Origin: Gonapodya prolifera JEL478
Lineage: Eukaryota > Monoblepharomycota > Monoblepharidomycetes > Monoblepharidales > Gonapodyaceae
Assembly: GCA_001574975.1 (NCBI GenBank)
Contig: KQ965743.1
Span: forward strand, 371,660-435,659
Length of the DNA: 64,000 nt
Direction of reading: 5' to 3'
The notes beneath the pieces were generated by a model. That model saw only the letters and a program-made list of their open reading frames with translations. It was not told where the DNA came from and made no database searches. Shown here in pieces: positions 1 through 10,044 of this stretch; the stretch's first letter is position 1, and every line of letters begins with the position of its first letter. A program made the position numbers and the translations under genes.

Positions 1-894
1 AGTCCCGGTTTGTCGGGCTCTCCTGGTATTGCAGGAATGGGACACAAGTCACCTCCTTTGAGGCGAAGAGCAAACGGCGTCGATGCCGGCGTGATGGGAA
101 TGTTTGGGCTCTCGGAGAGTGAGGCGGAGGACAGCGAAGACATTGGATTCGATGAAGTTCAAGTGGGCCCAGCAGATCCCACAACGACGTCTTCTCCATC
201 CTCCGAGCGCAAGGTTCGTGCAGTTAAGCTACGACGAGGCCAGGCCATAGTCTCTACAACTGGAGGGTCGCGGGTGCAGATTCGAATCGGTGATGGTGTT
301 GCAACGCTCCCCACTCCGGTTGGAGAATGGGAAGTGGAGGCTCAGGTGGAGGTTCTCAGGTCAGCGCAAGAAGGCGTCCGGCGAAGTGACGATTCGTTTG
401 GTATTGCGCGCAAGGGAGTGATACATATTGGAAGCATTCGGCAGACGGTGGAGATTGTGGAAGTTCGGGATGTGATAAAGAGGAGATTGTTACAGATTAA
501 ATTGACTGAACCCACAACCCCTCCGGGGGTTGGTGTGGAGATTGGAGACTTGGATTTTCCTCCAGTGGGACTGGATTCTAGGTCAGGGAGTCCGTCGCCC
601 TCATTTTTGGCAACTGAGGCTAGTCCTGGAGATTCGGGTGAGTTGCAACCACTCCCGCCACCGGTAGAGGATGCAAGCTTGCATCTGGGAGATAGTGCCA
701 CAGATCTAGGGACTGATTTTGCGGTGGCAAAGGCTGAGAACAACACTTTGGCGCGTCTCTCTGACCTTGGAGACGGTGGGCGTATCAGGTTCCGATTCCT
801 GGCCCAACCTGAATGGGTTCGAGAGGGATGGAGAGTTTTGTACAGAGCTGACAACGGTTTGTTGGCCGTTGGGAAAGTTATACCCTCAATTTAA
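1..894 (+). CDS. C-terminal part of a GTPBP1/GTPBP2-type translational GTPase (5' truncated)
   Basis: The frame is open from the first base to a TAA at 892-894, so this is the 3' end of a gene that starts outside the window. Two stretches match the EF-Tu-like C-terminal barrel of the GTPBP1/2 (CGP-1) family: an 'HIGSIRQTVEI' strand near residue 140, and the closing block 'RFRFLAQPEWVREGWRVLYR' followed by 'AVGKVIPSI', which corresponds to the family's 'PEYL..G..LLFREG..K..GK' end. Acidic and Ser/Pro-rich insertions (residues about 35-70 and 170-240) lengthen this part compared with animal proteins. The G domain lies upstream and is not visible. Family members are GTPases linked to ribosome rescue and mRNA turnover. 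The fragment could be a different EF-Tu-like GTPase, but the GSIRQT motif argues for this one. Confidence 0.75.
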   Translation, partial: SPGLSGSPGIAGMGHKSPPLRRRANGVDAGVMGMFGLSESEAEDSEDIGFDEVQVGPADPTTTSSPSSERKVRAVKLRRGQAIVSTTGGSRVQIRIGDGVATLPTPVGEWEVEAQVEVLRSAQEGVRRSDDSFGIARKGVIHIGSIRQTVEIVEVRDVIKRRLLQIKLTEPTTPPGVGVEIGDLDFPPVGLDSRSGSPSPSFLATEASPGDSGELQPLPPPVEDASLHLGDSATDLGTDFAVAKAENNTLARLSDLGDGGRIRFRFLAQPEWVREGWRVLYRADNGLLAVGKVIPSI

Positions 895-1186
895 TTAGAC
901 CAATATAAAATGAACTCCATGCTCTGTTCATACGCCCAGCGTTACACTGCCGTGTCATCGACGTGGTTTGCTCGGATCACACTCATGCAAATGACATTTG
1001 GTCTTGCCACCGTTTCGCCTCTCGCACTTTCGTTGACAAATTTCGTACAATTGAATGTCGTATTCGTACAATTCCTGTATACGTTTTTGTAAAGTCCGAA
1101 ACTTCAGTATGGTTGGCGATCAAAGCCGATCCAGGCGAAGATGAGACTGCTGCCTGATTCTCTACGACACCGACATCGACAAGCAA

Positions 1187-2922
1187 ATGAAGCCAGTAGA
1201 CGAAGAAGACCTGGAGAGAATCCGACAGGAAGCCTCTCCTGTGCAGGATGAAAGCCCCACCCAAAGACTTGCTCGAGAGGTGCGCAGCCTCCATCTTCAT
1301 TTCAGTTCCTTGGTTTACAGCTTGCTGCCTCTCACAGCGCAAGGAGAAACATTCGAAATCGGTGGCCATGGTAGAGAAATGGGGTGACAGTCTCTTGCGG
1401 CAACGGGAGAAACGATTGGCAGCCCAAGAAGAACGAAAGAGAGCGATCGAGGTGCTTTTACCTTCTGCTGCTACCCTGCTTGAATTGTTTGGCTGAAATA
1501 TGAGCTTTGGTTCAAAGGACGAACGGGAAAAGCTCTCAGCAGAATGGAAGATGTTGAAGAACGATGAGCGCCAAGATGCAGTGAAACGTGCTCGACGGCT
1601 CCAGCAAGCAGCGTCAGCTCGACACCGAAAACTAGACTCAGTTGCTCTTGTTTCTGCTGTCTTGGAGGAGCGAAAGCTGCAAATTCAGTATAAGGATATG
1701 ACCCAGCAACGGGAGTCCGCATTGCAACACGATGAAGACGCGAGAGATGCGCATAGGAGAGATAAGGAGGACGAGCGACTTGCTAAGAAAAAGGAGACGG
1801 AGAGGCGAAATAGAATTCAGGATGCGTTGCAACAACGTGACCGTGCAAAAGCCGAAAAGGACGAAGAGCAGAAACGTCGTGCCCTGAGCTCGAAAGGTTA
1901 CAGTGATCAACTAAGAAGAATTGAGGAAGGCATTGTAGCACAAAAGCGCAGACTTCTGTCTGCCAAGGCGGATCAAATTCAAACCTACAAGGCTTCTTTA
2001 CTTGAATGCATTCGCAAAAAGCGAGAGCTCCAAGCTGGTGAAGAAGCGATGGCACGCAAGCGCTCTGCAAGAGACAAAGAATTGCGAAATACGCACGAAA
2101 AGAAAAATGCCCAGAGATTGCGTGTGAGGGAGTCGGCCGATCGGTGAGCCATTGTGCCTTCCCTTCTTTGTGGACCCCCTGAATCTTTGTTGTTACCCAT
2201 AACAGTCGCAGGCAAGGGGCAATCGACGCGGTTGCTGAAAAGCAACAGGAGCTCGCTGTTGTTCAAGAAGGTGCCCGGCGTGAATTTTTGACCAAGTTTG
2301 AAGGCTACATACAATCAAGCCCCTCCGGTGCCCTCGATCAAGACACTCGCGCAAAGAAAATACAAGCTCAAAATAATGTAGCTCTGGTGGAAATCAACGC
2401 CTATCAAAAGCAACGAACCGCATTGTTGCAAGAAGCGAAAGCGAAACAAACCGCGGAAGATACAGCGGAGCGTCGGATGCTGGAAATGCGGGCCACGTCG
2501 TATATGGAAGGCGAAAGGCGGAAGAAGGCGAGCGCGCGCAAGAAAGCGAAAAATATCGGGGAAGTCAGGTTGAGCCAAGTCGTGAGTGTTGGAGTACCCC
2601 AGCTCGGGGCTCATGAGCCCATTCTAATGGATTTGTTATTCTACCCATGCGACAATATCAGAATGAAAAACAGACCATTGCCAGCGAGATCAGGAAAGCG
2701 GAGGAGGATCTCGAGAGTCGGATACAGAAGGAATATGATGAGGCCGACCGTGCCCTGGAAGCATATGCAAAGGAGCTCATTGCCACTTGCTCACCGGCTG
2801 GTTCCACCTTGCGTATCCCAAATGTCCTTGTCGGGCATAAGCCAGTGGACCGGTGGGCGTCAAAAAGACTTGATACATTCAGAAGGTTGGGTTTTGTAGA
2901 GCCGAAGCCCAGTACTGCATAG
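1187..2922 (+). CDS. CFAP210 (CCDC173)-like axonemal coiled-coil protein
   Basis: A multi-exon gene for a highly charged, almost entirely helical protein. Exons read as 1187-1279, 1338 to about 1451, about 1567-2143, about 2211-2579 and about 2648-2922, with small GT-AG introns. The N-terminal 'EEDLERIRQEA', the 'VEKWGDSLLRQREKRLAAQEE' block, the 'VALVSAVLEERKLQIQYKD' block and the C-terminal 'RWASKRLDTFRRLGF' parallel human CFAP210 in order and spacing (there roughly 'VKNW...QRKQRLAAKK', 'LLLTEVLKEREAQIELK' and 'IRASKKRLGF'). CFAP210 is a trichohyalin-plectin-homology protein inside doublet microtubules of motile cilia. Its presence implies that the organism builds a flagellum, which fits a zoosporic fungus. 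No catalytic domain is visible. Another ciliary coiled-coil family is possible, but the matching ends make CFAP210 the best call. Confidence 0.72.
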
Positions 2923-3075
2923 TAACAAGCGTTGTGTACATAAAATTGCCTGAACCCTTTCTCCGGGCGGCAATGTGGCAAAATTGTCGATTTCTCCCTG
3001 CCTATTCCTTCCAGTTCCTCTCCCAATCTCCGACTTATCTGGTTCTGTTCCTCATACACTGTGGGCCTACATCAG

Positions 3076-4436
3076 ATGAGAAGTCCATACACGCCATCCG
3101 TGGATTTTCCCGGAGACTACTATGCGGCTGTCCTGTATTCCGGACTTTTCGGGGTGGCACACTGGGCTCTGAAAAAGGTCCTCCTTGTCGTGAGTGGAAA
3201 CGTTTCTGGACTTTGTAGTCGCGAGGATTGGTCGATTCCGTCCTCATGGTCCGTTGACGTCTGGTGTTCCCCACATTATGTGACAGCCAACCGCGAAGTT
3301 CGCCCTTGACCACCGGGACCGGCGAAAGCAAAAAGCCCAGAAAGTGGCTGGATCTGCACCAGTGCCGAGCGGCGATTCCAGCTCTGGCAAGCTCAATGGA
3401 TCTGGGACTGGCAACGGACACATAGCTTCCAATGGGGAAAAGACAGCTGACGATAAGAAAGACATTGATCCCGCAAAGATTCGACGATTTGAGGAAGGGA
3501 AGTTTGCTCAGTCAATGTGGAACAGCCTCTGTCATATTTGGCTATGGTGAGCATGGGTGAAGACATTTCGAGATCAATGCGATGCTCAACATCAACCAAT
3601 TAACTCAGTGGACTTACATTGGTCGCCATGTGGGACGAACCGTGGGTCTACGACACTCCAACATGGTTCACGGAGTGGCCAGGAATCGAAATGAATGATG
3701 CCATGAAATTCATGTATCAGTGGTACATCGCGTACACCATTTACTCTTTTCTGGGTAAGACTTCCTGAACTGCTTCTTAAAGTCAAACCATGGAAGCTGG
3801 AAGTCTCTCTCCAGACATCATTTTCTCCACTAGTGCGCGACAGAAAGATTTCTCTCAAATGATGGTACATCACAGTACCACATTTTTCCTTTGCACTTTC
3901 TCGTTTTACTTTGGATTTCATCGGGTGGGAGCGGTCATGATGTTTATCCACGACATCTCCGATCCACCAATGGAAATTGCAAAGTTGTTCTTGTACACTG
4001 GCTATCAACAGGTGACGTACTCAATCCGTGACAAATGATTTTGGGTTGGTTTCGTGCTTAGTACTAAGTTTATGCACTTTTAGATGGCCGACTTGACCTT
4101 CGTGTTTTTCGCATTGGTTTTCGCGTACACAAGAATTTGGCTCTACCCCCGCCATGTGCTAACGGCAGTATGGTTTTATGGCCCACGCACATTCCCTGAT
4201 GGAACACGGGCAGATTGGCTTTTCTATATCGTCTGCTCGGCCCTTCTTGCACTTCTTGCCCTTCACGTTTTTTGGATTTGGCTGGTGTGTTTTTGATTCC
4301 ATAGAGACGCCCAAGTTTTGTTTATGCATTTGCTGATATCTGCGTACTAACTTGGCAGATTGGAGTCATCATTTTTAAGGCCCTCCGGGATGGAAATGTT
4401 GAAGGGGACGTCCGAGACGAAATGGAGGACGAATGA
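3076..4436 (+). CDS. Ceramide synthase (LAG1/LAC1 family, TLC domain)
   Basis: Acyl-CoA-dependent ceramide synthase of the ER membrane, which N-acylates sphingoid bases. Five to six short exons can be joined: 3076-3189, 3287-3545, an exon of about 3610-3753 containing 'MWDEPWVYDTPTWF', one with the Lag1 motif 'RQKDFSQMMVHHSTT' near 3838-3880, 4084-4285, and the last exon ending at TGA 4434-4436. The His-His pair and the following 'HRVGAVMMFIHDISDPPMEIAK' segment, with its paired Asp-containing motif, are the catalytic TLC signature. Several hydrophobic helices surround it, and the protein ends in an acidic cytosolic tail (EGDVRDEMEDE), as in yeast Lag1/Lac1. The exon joins at 3189/3287 (phase 0) and 3545/3610 (phase 2) preserve the frame. 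The start is the first ATG before the conserved N-terminal block; an additional upstream exon cannot be excluded. Confidence 0.85.
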
Positions 4437-4561
4437 TGGCAATAACCATCTTGTTTGCATATTGTACTTTACATACATGCCTACATATTGTTGAATGTTA
4501 CGTTTCCACATGAAGATGATCGGACGAACGGAAGAAGGGTCCACAACTCTCCAAACTTAAG

Positions 4562-6197
4562 ATGCAGCATAGTTTTGAAGTTCTCGCATTGAATTCCTTT
4601 CGATGCACCGCAACAGCTGCGAGATGGTTGCCATCGTCCACGATTTCTGCTGCCCGGTTGCCCAAGAGTGACAGCGTAGCATCGATCCGAAGATTCTCGG
4701 ATGTTTCTCGGAAAGCAGTAAAGAAAGAAAGGCTCAGACGCTCCTTATTGTACGGTATGCATTGCATCGTTTTTCAAAGCTGACATCATGTTGATCCTCT
4801 CATTGTAGTGCCGGGTGAAAAACGGTCAGTGCAATTCGCTCAGACAATGGAACGTACTCCCAACCATCAAATTTCTTACACATGCAATTTGTCCGTAGTC
4901 GACTCGCCGCTCTCACGAAGCTTTCCGTAAAGCCGGACTGCATTGTTTTCGATTTGGAGGATTCGGTGCGACCCGAAAAGAAGGGGCGTGCACGTGAATT
5001 GGTTTTGGATGCACTCAATGTATGCATAATTGCGATATCTCGTTATTCTCTGCTTTATACGATCTCAGCGTGATTTACTCACTTCCTACGCAACCCCACC
5101 CTAGAGTATAGAGTTGGGTACAATCGAGAAAACTGTTCGAATAAATTCAATTGGTTCTGGATTTGAGGAGGATGACCTCAAAGTAATAGTGAGTTCACGA
5201 AGAAAAGCGATTCGATAGCAGAAGGACGGATACTAATGCGTTCCTACAGCTCCAATCACCAAATGTCACCTCTATACACCTTCCCAAAACGACGAGCGCT
5301 CACGATGTTCACACTCTTGAAAAGTATATTGAGAAGATTGTCGGTGTGGAAGAGCTTCGGCGAAGAGAAGCGGAAGCGACCGAACCCCGGATCATTTGCC
5401 TGATTGAAAGTGCCATGGCGATGCTTAACTTGAGGAGTATTTGTGAAAGCAGTACGAGAGTAGATGCTCTTGCATGTGAGATCGGCACCATCGTATTCTT
5501 TGACCCAACTTACGTATTCTCCGCCCAGTTGCTTCCGTGGATTACACTGCAGACGCCAATCTCGTCAATCAACCGGATCGTAAAGAGTTTATAATCCCGA
5601 GGCAGTGGTTGGCTATGCATGCTTCTGCTTTTGAGTTGCAGGCGATCGATATGGTGGGCCTGTCGCCTTTCACTTTCGTCGAGGCTTTTCGATCGTATGA
5701 CATGAGTTCGCCTAAAGGTCTGCGTTGATGTCAAGAACGACGCATATCTCGAAGAGGAGGCGCTCGAGGGACGATACTGGGGCTACACTGGCAAAGCAGC
5801 TATACACCCACGTCAGGTCGAAATCATAAACAAAGCTTTTGCGCCAGGAGAGAAAGAAGTGACTCAAGCGAGGAGGATTGTTGAAGGTACGGTGCATGGA
5901 ATCTCGAACATATTGAGTTATGGGTTCTCACGGTTGCCACACGTTTCCCACAATAGGATACAAAGAGTTTCAACTGAAAGGACTGGTGAGCGCTTACTAA
6001 TGTGGACTTCTGCCACACACCAAACCAATTTGTGAATTTTCATTGAAGGGCGCATTCGCACTTGACGGGAAAATGATCGACGAGCCCGTGCGGAAAGCGG
6101 CTGAGGTGTGTGTGATTCATCGGTAATTGCAACATTTTACTCATGATTTTCCATACAGAAACTTCTCGCCAGGGCTGACGCAATCCAAAATAAGTAG
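4562..6197 (+). CDS. Mitochondrial CitE/CLYBL-type lyase (citramalyl-CoA lyase-like, HpcH/HpaI aldolase family)
   Basis: TIM-barrel lyase of the CitE/CLYBL family, which cleaves citramalyl-CoA or related acyl-CoA substrates with Mg2+. The first about 55 residues are Arg/Ser/Ala-rich with almost no acids, as expected of a mitochondrial presequence. Family motifs occur in order across at least seven exons: 'LLYVPGEK' split over the intron at 4755-4808, 'DCIVFDLEDSVRPEKK' near 4940-4985 with the Asp/Glu metal site, 'LPKT' near 5282, 'ICLIESAMAMLN' near 5395-5430, 'DYTADANLVNQ' near 5537-5575, and 'WGYTGKAAIHPRQVEIIN' near 5780-5830. The final exon reads KLLARADAIQNK and stops at 6195-6197. The very short exon holding VPGEKR (about 4809-4823) is required to keep the barrel intact. 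The substrate cannot be told from sequence; vertebrate CLYBL acts in itaconate/C5-CoA detoxification. Confidence 0.85.
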
Positions 6198-6253
6198 ATT
6201 ATACATTCTTCGTAACTATCTGAGGTGTATGAAGTCTCGTCTCACACGTGACG

Positions 6254-8834
6254 CTATCGCCCGTCCGAAACAGATAGCGCTAAAGCAAGAGCAAGCTGCT
6301 CTTCCTCCTCTTGCGAAGTTTGAGGAGTAATGTAAGCGCCATTTGGAGGTCGACCATTCGGATGCGAGGGTGCAAACGATGGTCGTACCACACGTGCAGT
6401 CGCAGCGTGAGGTGAGCTGCCAGAATGTGAAGTGTGAGTGGCCATCGCGGGAGGGGGTGGAGGATAGTTGGGAGGAGGAGGAGGAGGAGGTCGTCCGGAA
6501 AGAAGTCCATTTCGTGGTTCGGCGGGGGCGACGCCGTGGAAATGGTTGGTGGTGCGGGTTTCGGGCATCGATCGCATCTGCGACCGCTGTCTCCGCTTCG
6601 ACTTCTTCCGGAGATAGGCATAGAGGCTCAGGGTCATCAGCGCCAATGCAAACAACCCGACCACAACTCCTATGAACTGCAGTAGTGTGAGTGGTCCAAG
6701 AAATGTTCCACTATTTAATCCGTTGGCACTCGAATTCGCTCCTGAAGAGCTCGTGGAACCACCAGTGAGGGTTGTTCCAGTGAGGGAGGAATTCGGCAAG
6801 GCTCCATCGACTACCGGCCACCCAATACTGGCCATTATAGACACCAGCCGCGGACCCATGGCGCCGTAGCGGTAACCTCCTTGTGCGGCAACGATTTGGT
6901 CCAGAGTCTGACCATACAGGTTTCCACCTGTAATCGCCGCTCCCATTAAGAAGTCCGACGTCTTCGAATAAATTTCGTTGGTGTGACCAATAGAGGATCC
7001 CTGCTCAAACGACCCCGCGTATGTTTGGAGCCACACTGACTCGTTCGACACCATCGGATTGGGTTGGAAATACAATGCGAACTGCCCACTGGTGACAACG
7101 TTAAATACCCTCGTCGCTTCCTGGAACGAAGCTCCGCTGGCCTGGAACGAGGATACAAACTGTGCGACAGTTTGAGACCGCGAACCCGTGTAGTTCGTGA
7201 GAGTGCTATAAGCTGACATGAGGTATCTCTGCGTTGAGTTCTCGACAATGTACTTGTCAAACACGTTGGCTGGGTTCCAACCGCCCCAAGTCGTTGTGGT
7301 CGTTGTCCGGTACGTGTAGTAGTTTGGTGTCAAAAACGATTGTTTCCCAACAAGGCCTGTTGCGGAACGTCAGCAAAAGGCACTACGCGAGGAAAGTGTC
7401 GAACAATATTCACTAGTAAACCATGTACTCCAGCCACTAGCGAATCCACAGCCATGGATGAATTCGTGCATAACGATGAACTCAAAGTCAACCTGCGTGG
7501 CGGCTATCGTAGTCGTGTTGTCGTTGAACCAGAAATTGTAGTCGGCGTTGAACTGTGCGATAATGTCGAACGAATTGAGGGTAATGGTGTTGCCGGTGTT
7601 TTGCTCCAGATTCGCGTTCTTGAACAAGGCCTGCAACGAAGACAAGCACCGTTCGAGTATTGCAATTTTAAATAATCGTTCTGAGACTGACCTGAGGGAC
7701 ATTGAGCTGCGAGTCTCCCATTGACACGGGGATGTTCGCTGCGGGGCCCGCTTGACCCAGAGTTGTTACTCCATCGACCGTTCCACATGTTGTTGCGGTG
7801 GAAGCATCATTGCAAAAGGAAACAAACTCCGCCTGCACCACAATCTGCGTCGTGATTTGCAACGCTCTGGCAATGCGCTTGCCAGCGTTCCTGAATCCAG
7901 TGAGCGCTTTGTTGCAGGTCGCCTGGGTGAGCGTTCCAGTGGGGTTACACGTTAAATTAATAGCGAACGGCTCCGCAAGGGCGCGAGCATTGAGTCGGTG
8001 CGCCGGGGGAGTCCAGATTTGATTCCGTGAATCCTCGATAGAACGCATCTGGAACCGCTTGAGTTTGGGGGAACCAGAAGACAGGTCCTCCATACAGACA
8101 GGCCAATACTCCAGCTCGGCGCCCGGGTAGGGGAAGTATCCATCGTAGCGTACCACCGTGCATGATTTTGTCGTTGCATTCGATGCATCCCTTGAGTGCA
8201 GTGGGTGTACGGCATGCAACAAAGTCGGTTTCGCATCCTCATCTGTTTCAACAATGTCGAACAGGCGGCGCACTCGCGGATGGGAAGGAGTTGGGGTGAG
8301 GTCCTCGGCGCAAATGGGAACTGTTTGAGGTGGGTCGGAGCTCCCAGGTGCAGGAAAAATCGTGTCATAGCGCACGACGGTGCACTTCTGTCGTTTGCTA
8401 AGAGATTGTGTTGTGCTAAGATCCTCGGCACATACAGGAACAGTTTGGGGTGGATCGGAGCTCCCGGGTGGTGGGTATATTGTGTCATAGCGCACAACGG
8501 TGCATTTCTGCCGTTTGGAAAGCGAAGGAGGTGGATTTGAGTCCTCGGCACAAACAGGAACTATTTGCGGCCGTTCCGAGCTCCCAGGTGGTGGATATAT
8601 CGTATCGTATCGTACGATAGTGCAAGATTGCCGTTTCGTGAGCTCAGTCCTGCTGCCGGCTGAAACTGCAATGGTCTCCGCATCCCATGGGTCCCGGCGG
8701 AGAAGAGAGAGAGCGGGGAGGAGTAAGACGATGGCCAGACCGAGCGCTTTTGCCCGTGCAAAGGGTGGCCTGACACCAGGGGCGGGTCGATAGTCCAAGA
8801 CCATTTCGGGGTTCCCCGTCGATGAGGACTCCAT
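6254..8834 (-). CDS. Membrane-anchored HExxH metalloprotease-like protein with Kex2-spaced Cys repeats and a UIM-like tail
   Basis: Three exons (8834-7692, 7630 to about 7408, about 7362-6254) encode about 800 residues. A hydrophobic segment at residues 29-46 is a signal peptide or anchor. Residues 69-98, 109-138 and 149-178 are three copies of a unit beginning 'CTVVRYDTI(Y/F)PxPGSS' and ending 'VPVCAED'; each is preceded by Lys-Arg and the period is exactly 40 residues. A diverged fourth copy lies at 224-250. Exon 2 carries 'HEFIHGCGFASGW', an HExxHGxGFxSxW zinc-protease-like signature, inside a domain rich in Asn/Thr. Near the C-terminus a single transmembrane helix (about 'LLQFIGVVVGLFALALMTL') is followed by a basic stop-transfer, a long polyproline cytosolic region, and a final 'EEEEQLALALALSVSD' that fits the ubiquitin-interacting motif. 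I recognise no named family. A secreted-side protease with a cytosolic trafficking tail is inference. Confidence 0.7.
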
Positions 8835-9189
8835 GATAGGCCAGGCGGATTGGAGGTGGAAAGGAAGAAGGGGGTGTGAAGGTCCCTCTTCTGAGCTGAG
8901 TGAGTGACCGCCTCGTTACTAGGAACTGGTCCCACCAGTTGTGTGCGACCGCAGATCAAGAGGCGAAATGAACTCCGTCTTTCTTTCTGATCAATTTCTA
9001 TTAAATTTAACGTTGAAATTATGAGCCGGGTTCATATTTTCGCCTGTAGGATCTCCTATTTGCTCTAAAATTCGTCAATCCAACTTCTCCAATATTCTTG
9101 ATCTCAGTGTCTTCGTTTTAACTTTCTCCAGTTGATTTTTCGTCAGCGGCGCAAAGTTTTGCACTTCACTTTGCGCTGCCCTGAACAAG

Positions 9190-9957
9190 ATGGGCCCACA
9201 TGAGTCCGCAGTCAGAGTTGGAAGCCAACAAATTCGCAAGCATTGCATTATGGAAAGCACAGTCTCTCACCAGGCCCCTTCATTGGACTCCTCCGAATCA
9301 TCTGTTTTGCGTTTCCCCCCTTCGCCGCGCTCGTCGCATCAGAATGCAGCACGGTCCCACCAACCTGCAGACAGGACTGATTCTGAAGATTTCGAAAAGC
9401 AGGAGCTGAAGCAAAGCGCTGCTGATGCGATTCAAAAACTGAATGTCCTCTACCTGCATTCAATGGCGAGTGGGGAGGTGAGAGATCGGTACAGACCGAA
9501 ACATTCTGTGTAGAGGAGCTACTTTTCACCGCAATTCCATCAACCTGGTTCCTAGTCGCCCTTTCGTACTCGTCTAAGGATGATGAGGTACCTTTCTAAT
9601 ATCCCTCAACCCCGAGCAACTCCCACCTCTGTGAGTCCTTCGTCAAAATCATCCTCTACGTCAGGTCGCGAAACGGAAAGCCGTAGAAGAGACAGAGGAC
9701 CATTCGCCGAGGCCTCTCCATTCAGTCGCGCATCTCCATCTCCTACAAACCGCTCTGCTATAACGGCGTCGTTGTCACTGGATCCGTCTCAAAATCCTCC
9801 ACAAACACAACTCCATCACCTTGGATCGACGTCTTCAGTGAGCCACGGTACTTCTCTCGGAAGCGGAATCAGTTTGGGAAACTCTCGCTCTCGAAACTCT
9901 ACACATGGTTCTCGAGAGGGTTCCGCGAGTGGCTCAGGGCAGGACATGAATGAATAG
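9190..9957 (+). CDS. Small Ser/Pro-rich protein of unknown function, two exons
   Basis: An ATG at 9190 opens a frame that runs to a clean donor after GAG at about 9477 (GAG|gtgaga). An acceptor at about 9556 (cctag) restores the same phase and continues to TAG at 9955-9957, for about 230 residues. A second ATG at 9250 is an equally acceptable start. The only part that looks folded is a short amphipathic helix around the splice site ('AADAIQKLNVLYLHSMASGE', with Arg-rich residues following). The rest is low-complexity Ser/Thr/Arg/Gly sequence. The 355 bases between this gene and the metalloprotease gene are shared upstream DNA of two divergent genes, so they may be co-regulated. I do not recognise the family. 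Confidence 0.55.
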
Positions 9958-10044
9958 TGGATCAATCGGCGATTAATGAAACCTACACTTAGTATTGTTC
10001 AATGCAAATATCATGAATTTACAACATGCGTGTATCAATACAAT

